In this document: positions 27,409 to 36,656 of the stretch, piece by piece | Position numbering within the stretch: the first letter of the stretch is position 1 | Layout of the letters: every line of letters begins with the position of its first letter | Origin: Nocardioides caeni | GTDB lineage: Bacteria; Actinomycetota; Actinomycetes; Propionibacteriales; Nocardioidaceae | Length of the DNA stretch: 64,000 nt | Assembly: GCF_004912195.1 (NCBI RefSeq) | Contig: NZ_STGW01000009.1 | Coordinates: forward strand, 62,669-126,668 | Direction of reading: 5' to 3' | Made by a program: the position numbers and the translations under genes | Notes under the pieces: model-generated | What the model was told of the DNA's origin: nothing | Database searches by the model: none | Seen by the model: the letters and a program-made list of their open reading frames with translations, nothing else

Positions 27409-28520
27409 CAGATCACGACCACCGAGCGGAGTACGTCGCCGTGGTGCATCTTGTCGAACGCCGCCTCGATGTCACCCAGGCCGATCTCCTCGGTGACGAA
27501 GGCGTCGAGGTCGAGCCGGCCCTGGCGGTAGAGGTCGACCAGCATCGGGAAGTCGCGGCTGGGCAGGCAGTCGCCGTACCAGCTGGACTTCAGCGCACCA
27601 CCGCGGCCGAAGACGTCGATCAGCGGGATGTCGGGGACCTTCATGTCCGGGGTCGGCACGCCGACCAGGACCACGGTGCCGGCGAGGTCGCGGGCATAGA
27701 ACGCCTGCTTCCACGTCTCCGGGCGACCGACCGCCTCCACCACGACGTCGGCGCCGTCGGCGCCGTCGTAGGTCTGCGCGCAGATCCGCTTGATCTCCTC
27801 GACCGGGTCGACCTGGGAGGAGTCGACCGTGTGGGTCGCACCCATCTCCTTGGCCTTGGCGAGCTTCTTGGCGTCGATGTCGACGGCGATGACCGGGCTC
27901 GCACCGGCCAGCGCGGCGCCCGCGATCGCCGCCACGCCCACACCGCCGCAACCGATGACCGCGATGCTGCGACCCCGCGTGATCGCACCGGTGTTGATTG
28001 CTGCGCCGATGCCCGCCATCACGCCGCAGCCGAGCAGACCGACGGCAGCCGCGCGGGCGTCGGGGTCGACCTTGGTGCACTGGCCGGCGGCGACCAGGGT
28101 CTTCTCCGCGAAGGCGCCGATGCCGAGCGCCGGGCTCAGCTCGGTGCCGGCCAGATCACCCTCGGCCAACGTCATCTTCTGCGTGGCGTTGTGGGTGGCG
28201 AAGCAGTAGTGCAGGTCGCCGCGCTTGCAGGCCCGACACTCGCCGCACACCGCACGCCAGTTGAGGACGACGAAGTCGCCGGGCGCCACGTCGGTGACGT
28301 CGGGACCGACCGACTCGACCACGCCCGCGGCCTCGTGGCCCAGCAGGAACGGGAAGTCGTCGTTGATGCCGCCCTCGCGGTAGTGCAGGTCCGTGTGGCA
28401 GACCCCGCAGGTCAGCACCTTGACCACGGCCTCGCCCGGACCCGGGTCCGGCACGTTGATCGTGACGATCTCGACGGGCGCTCCCTTGGCCATCGCGACG
28501 ACGGCCTTGACCTGCTGCAT
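27408..28520 (-). CDS. mscR: S-(hydroxymethyl)mycothiol dehydrogenase
   Basis: A 370-residue zinc alcohol dehydrogenase of class III type. The catalytic zinc ligands are in [19 protein letters not shown] and LLGCGVMAG; four structural-zinc cysteines lie in [15 protein letters not shown]. The NAD site is [17 protein letters not shown]. This combination is that of mycothiol-dependent formaldehyde dehydrogenase (MscR/AdhE2), which oxidises the formaldehyde-mycothiol adduct and can also reduce S-nitrosomycothiol. The ATG at 28520 follows AGGAGG. It precedes the metallo-hydrolase by a 1-nt overlap. Confidence 0.9.
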   Translation of the reverse strand: MQQVKAVVAMAKGAPVEIVTINVPDPGPGEAVVKVLTCGVCHTDLHYREGGINDDFPFLLGHEAAGVVESVGPDVTDVAPGDFVVLNWRAVCGECRACKRGDLHYCFATHNATQKMTLAEGDLAGTELSPALGIGAFAEKTLVAAGQCTKVDPDARAAAVGLLGCGVMAGIGAAINTGAITRGRSIAVIGCGGVGVAAIAGAALAGASPVIAVDIDAKKLAKAKEMGATHTVDSSQVDPVEEIKRICAQTYDGADGADVVVEAVGRPETWKQAFYARDLAGTVVLVGVPTPDMKVPDIPLIDVFGRGGALKSSWYGDCLPSRDFPMLVDLYRQGRLDLDAFVTEEIGLGDIEAAFDKMHHGDVLRSVVVI

Positions 28521-28580
28521 CAGTCCTCCTGGACGACGAGTTGTTCGGGGGGTCACCAACCTAGCGGGCGGTGCTCGGGG

Positions 28581-29648
28581 TCAGCGGGCGAGGACGTCGG
28601 TGACGGGCAGGGAGGAGTCGGCGGGGAGGTCGAGGGAGGAAGGAGTCCGACCGCGCGCCACCATCTCCGCGCCGAGGGCGGCGACCATCGCCCCGTTGTC
28701 GGTGCACAGGCCCGGGCGCGGGACGCGGACCCGGATCCCGAGCTTCGCGGCCCGCTCCTCGGCGAGGGCGCGCAGGCGGGAGTTGGCGGCGACCCCGCCA
28801 CCGATCATCAGGTCCTCGATGCCCTCGCTGCTCGCGGCGTCCAGCGCCTTGCGGACGAGTACGTCGCAGACGGCCTCCTGGAAGGACGCGGCGACATCGG
28901 CGACCGGAACGGGCTCACCCGTGCGCTCGCGGGCCTCGACCCAGCGGGCGACCGCGGTCTTGAGCCCGGAGAAGGAGAAGTCGAAGCGGTGGCGCTCGAG
29001 GTCGCGGCGGCTGCTCAGGCCACGCGGGAAGTCGATCGCGACCTGGTCACCCTCGCGGGCGACCCGGTCGATGTGCGGACCGCCCGGGAAGGGCAGGCCG
29101 AGCAGCCGGGCCACCTTGTCGAAGGCCTCCCCCGCCGCGTCGTCGATCGTCGCGCCCATCGGGTCGACCCCGAGGCCCGGCCCCTCGCCGCCGGTGATGT
29201 CGGTGACCCGCAACAGGCTCGAGTGCCCGCCGGAGACCAGCAGCGCCAGGCACGGCTCCGGCAGCGGACCGTGCTCGAGCTGGTCGACCGCGACGTGCGA
29301 GGCGAGGTGGTTGACGCCATAGAGCGGCCTGCCGAGCGACAGGGCGAGCGCCTTCGCCGAGGCCACGCCGACCAGCAGCGCGCCGGCGAGACCGGGGCCG
29401 TGGGTCACCGCGATCGCGTCGACGTCCGCCAGGGCGATCCCGGCCGTGTCGCACGCCCGCTGGATGGTGGGCACCATCGCCTCGAGGTGGGCCCGGCTCG
29501 CGACCTCGGGTACGACGCCACCGAACCGCGCATGCTCCTCGACACTGCTGGCGACCGCATCGGCCAGCAGCGTCGTGCCCCGGACGATGCCGACGCCGGT
29601 CTCGTCGCAGGAGGTCTCGATCCCGAGGACCAGGGGCTCGTCACTCAC
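28581..29648 (-). CDS. tsaD: tRNA N6-adenosine threonylcarbamoyltransferase TsaD
   Basis: A 355-residue ASKHA-fold enzyme that moves threonylcarbamoyl from the AMP intermediate to A37 of ANN-reading tRNAs. [16 protein letters not shown] starts the protein; the metal ligands are in VNHLASHVA and in [17 protein letters not shown] and [11 protein letters not shown] are standard. The GTG at 29648 overlaps the rimI stop by 8 bp, so translation is coupled. It ends the tsaB-rimI-tsaD series. TsaC/Sua5, which makes the intermediate, is not in the window. Confidence 0.95.
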   Translation of the reverse strand: MSDEPLVLGIETSCDETGVGIVRGTTLLADAVASSVEEHARFGGVVPEVASRAHLEAMVPTIQRACDTAGIALADVDAIAVTHGPGLAGALLVGVASAKALALSLGRPLYGVNHLASHVAVDQLEHGPLPEPCLALLVSGGHSSLLRVTDITGGEGPGLGVDPMGATIDDAAGEAFDKVARLLGLPFPGGPHIDRVAREGDQVAIDFPRGLSSRRDLERHRFDFSFSGLKTAVARWVEARERTGEPVPVADVAASFQEAVCDVLVRKALDAASSEGIEDLMIGGGVAANSRLRALAEERAAKLGIRVRVPRPGLCTDNGAMVAALGAEMVARGRTPSSLDLPADSSLPVTDVLAR

Positions 29649-30096
29649 CGTCGTCACTCCCGTCCCGCTCGTCTCGCAGGTCACGTTGCAGCACCAGCGC
29701 GGTCGCGCCGTCGCGGTAGTAGCGGGGACGCCGGTGCACCTCGGCGAAGTCGTGCGCGGCATAGAACGCGCGGGCGGCGGCGTTGTCCTCCCGCACCTCC
29801 AGCAGCACCCGCGCTGCTCCCTCCGCTCGGTCGACGACGGCCTCGAGGAGCCGGCTGCCGAGGCCCGAGCGGCGCAGCCCGGGATCGACGCCGATGCGCT
29901 GCAGCTCGACCACGTCGTCGACGTAGGAGGCCACGGCGTAGCCGTCGCGCCCCTCGTCGATGAGCCAGGCGATCGTGGGCAGGGCACCGGTCACGCCGTC
30001 GCTCACGAGCTGCGGCGACCATGCGTCGACTCCCTGGCAGTCGCTCTCGAGGCGGACCAGCCGGTCCACGTCGCCCGGCGCGGCGGCGCGGATCAC
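29641..30096 (-). CDS. rimI: Ribosomal protein S18-alanine N-acetyltransferase-like (RimI)
   Basis: A 151-residue GNAT protein. The acetyl-CoA loop [22 protein letters not shown] lies near residues 68-90, and [29 protein letters not shown] near 105-130 is the RimI/GNAT C-terminal signature. RimI acetylates the N-terminal alanine of ribosomal protein S18. The position between tsaB and tsaD, with overlaps of 4 and 8 bp, is the standard actinobacterial order and supports the name. Confidence 0.9.
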   Translation of the reverse strand: MIRAAAPGDVDRLVRLESDCQGVDAWSPQLVSDGVTGALPTIAWLIDEGRDGYAVASYVDDVVELQRIGVDPGLRRSGLGSRLLEAVVDRAEGAARVLLEVREDNAAARAFYAAHDFAEVHRRPRYYRDGATALVLQRDLRDERDGSDDGE

Positions 30097-30731
30097 GAGA
30101 GCGCCTTGGGCGCGGCGGGGATCTGCGCGTCGGGCCGGCGCAGATAGAGCGGCTCGGCGGGCAGCACCTCGACCCGGCCGGTCACCACGCCGCGGGCGAG
30201 CCAGCCGGCGTCGGGGCGCAGCGGCGCGCGTCCGTCGGGGAACGCGTCGGGATAGAGGCGCGCGCCCTCCCCGACGACGGGGTCGGTGGTCGCCAGGACG
30301 GCCGGCCGGTCGACGAGCGGTCCGGAGACGCGCCGCCCGGTGGCGTCGTAGGACGCGAGATAGACCTCCTTGCGCCGGGCGGCGGTGGCGACGTGGAACG
30401 CCCCCTCGACCTCCCCGGCCGCGACGGCCTCCAGCGCGAGGGCGTCCAGCGAGCAGACGCCGTGCAGCGGCACGGCGAGGACGTGCGCCATGGTGCGGGC
30501 CGTGACGAGGCCGACGCGCAGCCCCGTGAAGGGCCCGGGGCCGACACCGACGGCGATGCCGGTCAGGTCGGCGGGTGTCGCCGACGCCTCGTCGAGGACC
30601 CGCTGGACGAGCGGCGCGAGCTGCTCGCCGTGCTTCATCCCCGCCTCGGAGGTCGCCTGAGCCAGCACGTCGGTGCCGTCGTGGAGGGCGACGGTGACGG
30701 TCGGCGCGGCGGTGTCGAAGGCGAGCAGCAC
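30093..30731 (-). CDS. tsaB: t6A biosynthesis protein TsaB
   Basis: A 212-residue ASKHA-fold partner of TsaD that scaffolds the t6A complex. It starts LLAFDTAAPTVTVAL and contains KHGEQLAPLVQRVL and the marker AVGVGPGPFTGLRVGLVTARTMA near residues 60-80. It lacks the metal-binding histidines of TsaD, as expected for TsaB. The GTG at 30731 is preceded by 21 bp to the GH16 stop. The stop overlaps the rimI start by 4 bp. Confidence 0.94.
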   Translation of the reverse strand: MLLAFDTAAPTVTVALHDGTDVLAQATSEAGMKHGEQLAPLVQRVLDEASATPADLTGIAVGVGPGPFTGLRVGLVTARTMAHVLAVPLHGVCSLDALALEAVAAGEVEGAFHVATAARRKEVYLASYDATGRRVSGPLVDRPAVLATTDPVVGEGARLYPDAFPDGRAPLRPDAGWLARGVVTGRVEVLPAEPLYLRRPDAQIPAAPKALS

Positions 30732-30752
30732 GCCGTCGAGGCTACCGGCCCG

Positions 30753-31892
30753 TCACTGCCACGCCTTGACCCAGTCGACCTCCATCGTCGCGGGCAGGGG
30801 GACCCGCCCGTCGTAGGCGTTGACGCCGTTGCCCAGCAGCTGGGTGAAGGCGACGGTGAACCTCTTGCGGAAGGTCTCCGCCCCGTCGGTGTTGACCAGG
30901 CAGGTCTTGCCGTCGACCTGGAACTCCAGCCGGTCCGCGGTCCACTCGAGGGCATAGCGGTGCCACTGCCCACGTCGGGCGGTGCAGTTCCAGGCCGTGT
31001 TGAGTCCGTTGACCGCTCCCCCGCTGTCCGCGCTGTAGTGCAGGAAGGGGATCATCAGGTCCGGGTGCGAGGAGTAGGTCTCGGCGATGTCGATCTCGCC
31101 GGTGTTGGGCCAGTCACTCGCCGAGCCGTAGCGGATGTCGGGCCACATCCAGAAGCCCTCGTGCAGGCCGGGGAAGTCGGTGTCCTGGACCTTCATCCTC
31201 GACTCGATGCGCCCGTACTGCTGGCTCCAGCGCTGGAAGGTCGAGATCCATCCCGACACGTACTTCCCGCGCGTGCCGTCGGGCCGCAGCGGGCAGTTGC
31301 GCTCCTCGGTCGCCGGGGCGACCCGCAGCTGCAGGGTGCCGCCACTCACCTCGACCGACGGGGCATCGTTGCGGAAGCAGATGTCGCCGTACTCGAGGAC
31401 GTTGTTGGCGACCCAGCGGGTGGGGTCCAGCTCCGTGCCGTCGAATTCCTCCACCATCGTGCAGGAGTAGTGGCTCCCGTCTGCCCGCTTCGGCCGCACG
31501 CCGCAGGCGTCGGACGGTGCGGGGGCGGGCTGCGCCTTCGGCCCGACCCGGCGGATGGCGCTGGACCGCCCGCCCGAGACGACGCGGTAGGCACGCACCG
31601 CCTTCGGATAGGTGGTCACCAGCCGATAGGCGCCGTTGCGGGCCGCACGGGTCGAGCGCAGCGTGATCCAGCGGTTGCCCCGCACCTGCAGCCGTACGAC
31701 GGCCCGGGGCCGGGCGCGTCCGGAGAACACCACGCCGGTCGACCGCGGCGCGGGTCGGTCGAGCACCGGGCTCGCCGCGCGCCGCGCGGTCGGCTCCGCG
31801 CCGGCCGGCGTCGCCGCCAACGACGCCACGACGACGAGCATCGCCACCAGTGACGCCACCATCGGCGCCACGCTCCACTTCGTTCCGCGCAT
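30753..31892 (-). CDS. Secreted glycoside hydrolase family 16 protein
   Basis: A 379-residue protein with a Sec signal peptide (VAPMVASLVAMLVVVASLAATPAGA, cleavage near residue 32). A Pro/Ala/Arg-rich region of about 100 residues comes next; it may be a beta-sandwich domain (VVRLQVRGNRWITLRST). The GH16 catalytic domain covers about 150-379. Its retaining-mechanism motif is GEIDIAETYS, the E-x-D-x-x-E pattern in which the first Glu is the nucleophile and the last the acid/base. GH16 enzymes cut beta-1,3- or beta-1,3/1,4-glucans and galactans; the exact substrate is open. It is inserted between tsaE and tsaB, which are usually close, and it shares no function with them. Confidence 0.87.
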   Translation of the reverse strand: MRGTKWSVAPMVASLVAMLVVVASLAATPAGAEPTARRAASPVLDRPAPRSTGVVFSGRARPRAVVRLQVRGNRWITLRSTRAARNGAYRLVTTYPKAVRAYRVVSGGRSSAIRRVGPKAQPAPAPSDACGVRPKRADGSHYSCTMVEEFDGTELDPTRWVANNVLEYGDICFRNDAPSVEVSGGTLQLRVAPATEERNCPLRPDGTRGKYVSGWISTFQRWSQQYGRIESRMKVQDTDFPGLHEGFWMWPDIRYGSASDWPNTGEIDIAETYSSHPDLMIPFLHYSADSGGAVNGLNTAWNCTARRGQWHRYALEWTADRLEFQVDGKTCLVNTDGAETFRKRFTVAFTQLLGNGVNAYDGRVPLPATMEVDWVKAWQ

Positions 31893-32022
31893 CCTGCGCC
31901 ACCCCCCGACATCCCTGTCCTGGACCTGGGTCGAGGTTAGGAATCCGGCACGGGTCGGGGGGACCTGCTCGAGGACGGTCCTGATGGCACCGGAGGCCCA
32001 CGAGTACCGGGACGGGGGTCCG

Positions 32023-32037
32023 CGGGACCGGGTCCCG
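32023..32037. terminator. Hairpin downstream of tsaE
   Basis: CGGGACCGGGTCCCG forms a stem of CGGGA with TCCCG around CCGGG, seven bases after the tsaE stop (32044). It is likely the end of the alr-to-tsaE transcript before the GH16 gene. Confidence 0.4.
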
Positions 32038-32043
32038 GGAGGT

Positions 32044-32997
32044 TCAGGCCAGGTCGATCCGCAAGGCGGCGGCGAGGTCGACGTCGAGCCAGCGCTGACC
32101 GACGGGGTCGATCTCGACGATGCGCGGATCGGCCTCGGCGTCGACCTCGACGGTCGCCGTCGCCCGGTCGATCCGGATCTCGAGCCTGTCGTCGGCCAGG
32201 CCCTCGGCGAGGCCGGTGCCCCACTCGACGACGGTCACGGCGTCCGCGAGGTCGGCGTCGAGGTCGAGGTCGTCGAGCTCGGCGTGGCCGCCAAGACGAT
32301 AGGCATCGACGTGCACGAGCGGCGGTCCGTCGACGAGCGAGGGGTGGACCCGGGCGATGACGAAGGTCGGCGACGTGACGCCGCCGCGGACCCCGAGCCC
32401 CTCCCCCAGGCCCTGCGTGAACGTTGTCTTGCCAGCGCCCAGCTCCCCGCTCAGCACGATCACGTCGCCGGCGGCGACGACGCGAGCGACCCGCCCGCCG
32501 AGCTCGCGCATCGCGTCGGCGGACGGGACGTCGCGCACGACGGGGACGGGCCGCGCCATCTCGACGTACGGCGCCGGGCGGGCCGTCTCGACGAAGCCCA
32601 TGTCACGCCAGAAGCCCGTGGTGCGGGGCAGCTCGGGTCGCGCCAGGATCACCACGCGACGACAACCCCGCCGGCTCGCCTCGGCGAGCCCGGCCCGGAC
32701 GAGCAGACGGGCGATCCCGCGGCCCTGTGCCGTCGGGTCGACGCCGAAGCGGCGCAGATAGATCGCCGTCCCGACCGGATCGAGGATCACGGCGCCGACG
32801 GGGCGACCGTCAGCGGTGGCGAGGAGTCCGCCGGCCGAGGCCAGCAGGCCGCCGATCGTCTCCTCGGTCTCGGCGAGCGCGTCGGCCGGCGGGTCGAGCG
32901 CGGGGCGCGCCGCGAAGGCCGCCTGCACGACGGCCAGCACCTCCGCCGCCGCCTCGGGTCCGACGCTGCGGATCTCCAGACAGTCCGACGAGGTCAT
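32044..32997 (-). CDS. tsaE: GNAT acetyltransferase - TsaE ATPase fusion
   Basis: A 317-residue two-domain protein. Residues 1-165 form a GNAT domain with the acetyl-CoA loop RFGVDPTAQGRGIARLLVRAGL. Residues about 170-317 form TsaE, the ATPase of the t6A complex: the P-loop GELGAGKTTFTQGLGEG near 183-199, followed by SPTFVIARVHP and HVDAYRLGG. TsaE drives turnover of the TsaB-TsaD complex. The ATG at 32997 overlaps the hydrolase stop by 4 bp. The GNAT part has no known partner in t6A synthesis; S18 acetylation is done by RimI. Fusion of TsaE to GNAT is known from other actinobacteria. Confidence 0.92.
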   Translation of the reverse strand: MTSSDCLEIRSVGPEAAAEVLAVVQAAFAARPALDPPADALAETEETIGGLLASAGGLLATADGRPVGAVILDPVGTAIYLRRFGVDPTAQGRGIARLLVRAGLAEASRRGCRRVVILARPELPRTTGFWRDMGFVETARPAPYVEMARPVPVVRDVPSADAMRELGGRVARVVAAGDVIVLSGELGAGKTTFTQGLGEGLGVRGGVTSPTFVIARVHPSLVDGPPLVHVDAYRLGGHAELDDLDLDADLADAVTVVEWGTGLAEGLADDRLEIRIDRATATVEVDAEADPRIVEIDPVGQRWLDVDLAAALRIDLA

Positions 32998-34085
32998 CGA
33001 TGCGTGGCCCTCGTGCTCGCCGCGGTGATCAGCTGGTCGAGCTCGGCGTTGACGAGGTCGTGACGCTCCATCGTGACCATGTGGCCGGCGCCCTCGCACT
33101 CGAGGAGTCGCGAGCCCTCGATCCGCGAGTGCAGCTTGCGGGAGTGACCGATCGAGGTGAGCCGGTCGGCGGTCCCGCAGATGATGGAGGTGGGGACCGA
33201 CGAGAACGCCTCGACGTGGTCGAACTTGTCGAGGTCGCCGAAGGACGGGAAGAACTCCGCGACGACCTCGAAGGGCGTGGCCGCCAGCATCTCGTCCATG
33301 AACTCGACGTAGCCCTTGGGGACCGGGCCGCCGAAGGAGATCCGGTCGGCGGCGACCATGGCGATGCTGCGTCCGGTGCGCCGCAGCACGTCGATGCCCC
33401 GGTGTCCGCGCTGCAACGTGCGGACCGCGCTCTTCGTGAAGGCGCCGCTGAGCCGCGCGGGCACCATCGGCAGCAGGATCTTGCCCGGGTCGAGGCCACC
33501 GGCGGTGGTCGAGACGAGGCCGACGCCGACGACGCGGGTCCCGATCTGCTCGGGGAACTGCTCGGCGAACGCGACGATCGACATCCCGCCCATGGAGTGG
33601 CCGACGAGGACGACCGGGCCCTCGGGCACGGCGGCGTCGAGCACCGCGCGAAGGTCGCGGCCGAGCTGGTCGATCGTCGAGTGGGCCCGGTCTGAGTTGC
33701 CGGAGCGTCCGTGCGAGCGCTGGTCGTAGTAGACCGTGCGGACGAGACCGCGGTAGGCGGCCCGCTGGAAGTGCCAGCAGTCGAGGTTGAGGCAGAACCC
33801 GTGGACGAACACCACGGTGACCGGCGGCGTGCCGTCGCCGCGCCGCAGCAGGCGGTCGACGGCGCCCGTGGCAGCGGGGGCGACCTCGTCGACCTCGACG
33901 TGGAGCGCCAGACCGTCCTCGGCGACGACGGTCTGCGGCGTCGAGCGCAGCGACCCGAACGGGATGTCGGCGCCCGCGCGACGGCTGATGGCCCGCTGCT
34001 GGCGCACGACGCCGACCGCGGTGCCGGCAGCGGCGAGACCGAGTGCCCCGGCCGCCGCCCCGAGGATCCGGCCCCGGGCCCTCAC
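32994..34085 (-). CDS. Alpha/beta hydrolase with N-terminal membrane anchor
   Basis: A 363-residue protein. The N-terminal run GRILGAAAGALGLAAAGTAVGVV is a likely membrane anchor. The hydrolase domain has VFVHGFCLNLDCWHFQ as oxyanion-hole segment, YYDQRSHGRS, the nucleophile Ser in LVGHSMGGMS near residue 170, and a late His in GAGHMVTMERHD. The GTG at 34085 overlaps the alr stop by 4 bp (GTGA), so it replaces a longer in-frame start that lies inside alr. In mycobacteria a hydrolase gene stands at the same place between alr and tsaE. Substrate unknown; possibly a lipid ester. Confidence 0.88.
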   Translation of the reverse strand: MRARGRILGAAAGALGLAAAGTAVGVVRQQRAISRRAGADIPFGSLRSTPQTVVAEDGLALHVEVDEVAPAATGAVDRLLRRGDGTPPVTVVFVHGFCLNLDCWHFQRAAYRGLVRTVYYDQRSHGRSGNSDRAHSTIDQLGRDLRAVLDAAVPEGPVVLVGHSMGGMSIVAFAEQFPEQIGTRVVGVGLVSTTAGGLDPGKILLPMVPARLSGAFTKSAVRTLQRGHRGIDVLRRTGRSIAMVAADRISFGGPVPKGYVEFMDEMLAATPFEVVAEFFPSFGDLDKFDHVEAFSSVPTSIICGTADRLTSIGHSRKLHSRIEGSRLLECEGAGHMVTMERHDLVNAELDQLITAASTRATHR

Positions 34086-35248
34086 GCCGTGCCCCCGGCG
34101 ACATGGCCGTCGACGTACCTGCGGCTCATGCGGCCCCCGATCCTCGTCACGATCTCGTAGTTGATGGTGCCGCACGCCTCGGCCCAGTCCTGGGCGGTGG
34201 GTACGCCGTCGGCCGGCCGGCCGAACAGGACGACCTCGCTGCCGGTCGACGGCTCGTCGCCGCCGAGGTCGACCATGACCTGGTCCATGCTCACGGTGCC
34301 GCGCAGCGGACGCTGCTTGCCGGCCACCATGACATGGGCGGCGGCGTCACCGGCACCGGGCCGGGAGGCGGCGCGCGGGATGCCCTCGGCGTAGCCCACC
34401 GGCACGAGGCCCACGGTCGTGGCGCGGTCGGCGACCCAGCGGTGGCCGTAGGACACGCCGTCGCCCGCGGCGAGCATCTTGACCATCGCCAGGGGGGCGC
34501 GGACGGTCATCGCCGGGACGAGCCCGATGTCGGTCGCCTCCCCCGGCGCCGGGTCCAGGCCATAGAGGGCGATGCCGCAGCGGACCGCGTCGAAGCGGGC
34601 GGACGGACGCAGGATCGTGGCCGCAGAGTTGGCGAGGTGGCGCAGGTCGGGCCGCAGGCCGTGGGTCGCGGCGAGGTCGAGCGCGTCCCTGAAGGCGGCT
34701 TCCTGCGCGTCGTTGGCCGGATGGTCCGGCTCGTCGGCACAGGCCAGGTGGGACCAGATGCCGCGGACCCGCCAGCGTCCCTCCAGCTCACCCGCGCGGG
34801 CGCGAACGAAGAACTCGTCCCACATCGACCGTGGCGCACCGCCGCGGGACAGGCCGGTGTCGACCTTGAGCTGGATGTCGGCGGGCTCGGCCCGGTCGAC
34901 GAACGCCACGGCCATCGCGTCGAGCTCGGCGACGTCATAGGCCGACACCTGGATCCCTGCGTCGGCGGCCGCCGCATGGGGCGCGCCGGGTGCGGTGATC
35001 CAGCACAGCAGCGGCCCCTCGTCACCGGCCTCCCGCAGTCGCAGCGCCTCCTCGACCGTCGCCGTCGCCAGCCACTCGGCGCCGCCCTCGCGTGCCGCAC
35101 GCGCGCACTCGACCATCCCGTGGCCGTAGGCATCGGCCTTCACGACCGCGATCAGCGGCACCCCCGCCGTCTCCCGCAGCAGCCGCGCGTTGGCCCGGAC
35201 CGCCGCCAGGTCGACGACGATCTCGGCCGGGCCGAGCGGGGAGGTCAT
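34082..35248 (-). CDS. alr: Alanine racemase
   Basis: A 388-residue PLP enzyme making D-alanine for peptidoglycan. The PLP lysine is in AVVKADAYGHGMVE near residue 37. GIALYGLDPAPG and the second-subunit tyrosine region VSYGHRW are present, as is the C-terminal VSMDQVMVDLGGDEP. The ATG at 35248 gives a standard length. It precedes the hydrolase and tsaE genes with 4-bp overlaps and follows the NAD(P)H-hydrate repair gene by 25 bp, so these may form one long transcript. Confidence 0.96.
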   Translation of the reverse strand: MTSPLGPAEIVVDLAAVRANARLLRETAGVPLIAVVKADAYGHGMVECARAAREGGAEWLATATVEEALRLREAGDEGPLLCWITAPGAPHAAAADAGIQVSAYDVAELDAMAVAFVDRAEPADIQLKVDTGLSRGGAPRSMWDEFFVRARAGELEGRWRVRGIWSHLACADEPDHPANDAQEAAFRDALDLAATHGLRPDLRHLANSAATILRPSARFDAVRCGIALYGLDPAPGEATDIGLVPAMTVRAPLAMVKMLAAGDGVSYGHRWVADRATTVGLVPVGYAEGIPRAASRPGAGDAAAHVMVAGKQRPLRGTVSMDQVMVDLGGDEPSTGSEVVLFGRPADGVPTAQDWAEACGTINYEIVTRIGGRMSRRYVDGHVAGGTA

Positions 35249-35273
35249 GCGGTCGATTCTCCCATCCGGACGA

Positions 35274-36656
35274 TCACGGAGCCGGGAGGGTCGCCACGAC
35301 GCGGGGCAGGGCGGTGGCGACGTCGCTCGCCACGACCGGACCGCCCCCGCTCGCCAGCGTCGCCGCGGCGCCGTGGAGCCAGGCGCCGACCGACGCGGCG
35401 TCGAACGGGTCGAGGCCGGCGGCGAGCAGCGCGCCGATCAGGCCGCCCAGCACGTCGCCCGCGCCTGCGGTGGCCAGCCACGGCGTCCCGGTCGTCGTGA
35501 CCCGGACCAGCCCGTCGGGTCGGGCGATCGTGGTCCGCCTGCCCTTCAGCAGCACGACGGCGTCGTACTCCCGGGCCGCGGAGCGGGCATGGGCCAGCGG
35601 CGCGGCCTCGACCTCGGAACGCTCGACGTCGAGCATCGCGGCCAGCTCGCCGGCATGCGGCGTCAGGACAGCAGGTACGCCGACCGGGCCGTCGACGTGC
35701 CGGAGGGCATCGGCGTCCACGACCACCGGGACGTCGTCCTCCAGGGCGGCTCGCAGCATCGCCTCCGCGTCCGCGTCGGCCCCGGAGCCGACGACCCACG
35801 CCTGCACCCGCCCGGCGCCGACCACCTCCGGGTGGTGGTCGCGAACCCGGTCGGCGACGGTGGGATCGCCCACGAAGCGCACCATGCCGGCCAGGCCGCA
35901 GGACGCCCCGGCGACGCTGAGCAGGGCCGCGCCGGGATAGGCGGCCGAGCCGGCGCGGACGCCGACGACACCGCGGGTGTACTTGTGGGCGTCGGGCTCG
36001 GGCCGTGGCACGAGGGAGGCGACGTCGGCCGCCTGCAGCGCCTCGACCTGCGCCGGTGGCAGGGTGAGCCCGATGTCGACCAGATGGATCGCGCCGCTCG
36101 CCGCGGCCGCCGGGTCGAGCAGGTGACAGGCCTTGTGGGTGCCGAAGGTGACGGTGAGGTCGGCGTGGACGTGCGGGCCGTGGATCTCACCGGTGTCGAC
36201 CCCGACCCCGGACGGGGTGTCGACCGCGACCACGGATACGTCCGCCACCGCCGCGAGCGCCTCCTGGGCAGCCGACCGCAGCCCCGGTCGCCCGCCGATG
36301 CCGACGATCCCGTCCACCACCACGTCGAAGTCCCGGCCCCCGCGTGGACGACCCACCCGGCCGCCGGCGGCCCGGAAGGCGGCGAGGGCGTCGTGCGTGG
36401 ACTCCCCCAGCAGCCATGCCTCGACCTGGACACCGCGGCGGGCCAGCACCACGCCAGCGTGGAGCGCGTCGCCGCCGTTGTCGCCGGACCCGACGAGCAG
36501 CAGCACCCGCCGTCCGTAGCCCCGCCCGCCGAGGAAGTCGAGGACGGCGTAGGCGAGGCCGTGGGCCGCACGCTGCATGAGCGTCCCCTCGGGCAAGGTG
36601 GTCATCAGCGCGGCCTCGGCGGCGCGGACCTGATCGACGGTGTGCGCCCGCAGCAT
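35274..36656 (-). CDS. nnr: Bifunctional NAD(P)H-hydrate epimerase / ADP-dependent hydrate dehydratase
   Basis: A 460-residue repair enzyme that restores damaged, hydrated NAD(P)H. The N-terminal epimerase domain (about 1-210) has VLLLVGSGDNGGDALHAG and VVAVDTPSGVGVDTGEIHG. The C-terminal dehydratase (about 220-460) has HKYTRGVVGV, TPHAGELAAML and the ribokinase-fold loop ATAGAGDVLGGLIGALLA near 390-410. The ATG at 36656 shares one base with the acpS stop (TGATG). Both halves look intact, matching fused Nnr proteins of actinobacteria such as Rv3433c. Confidence 0.94.
   Translation of the reverse strand: MLRAHTVDQVRAAEAALMTTLPEGTLMQRAAHGLAYAVLDFLGGRGYGRRVLLLVGSGDNGGDALHAGVVLARRGVQVEAWLLGESTHDALAAFRAAGGRVGRPRGGRDFDVVVDGIVGIGGRPGLRSAAQEALAAVADVSVVAVDTPSGVGVDTGEIHGPHVHADLTVTFGTHKACHLLDPAAAASGAIHLVDIGLTLPPAQVEALQAADVASLVPRPEPDAHKYTRGVVGVRAGSAAYPGAALLSVAGASCGLAGMVRFVGDPTVADRVRDHHPEVVGAGRVQAWVVGSGADADAEAMLRAALEDDVPVVVDADALRHVDGPVGVPAVLTPHAGELAAMLDVERSEVEAAPLAHARSAAREYDAVVLLKGRRTTIARPDGLVRVTTTGTPWLATAGAGDVLGGLIGALLAAGLDPFDAASVGAWLHGAAATLASGGGPVVASDVATALPRVVATLPAP

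Noticed and set aside
32044..34104. A 686-codon frame suggesting a three-domain TsaE fusion
   Set aside because: The part upstream of 32997 is the shadow of the alpha/beta hydrolase gene. The true GNAT-TsaE gene starts at 32997 with an ATGA overlap.
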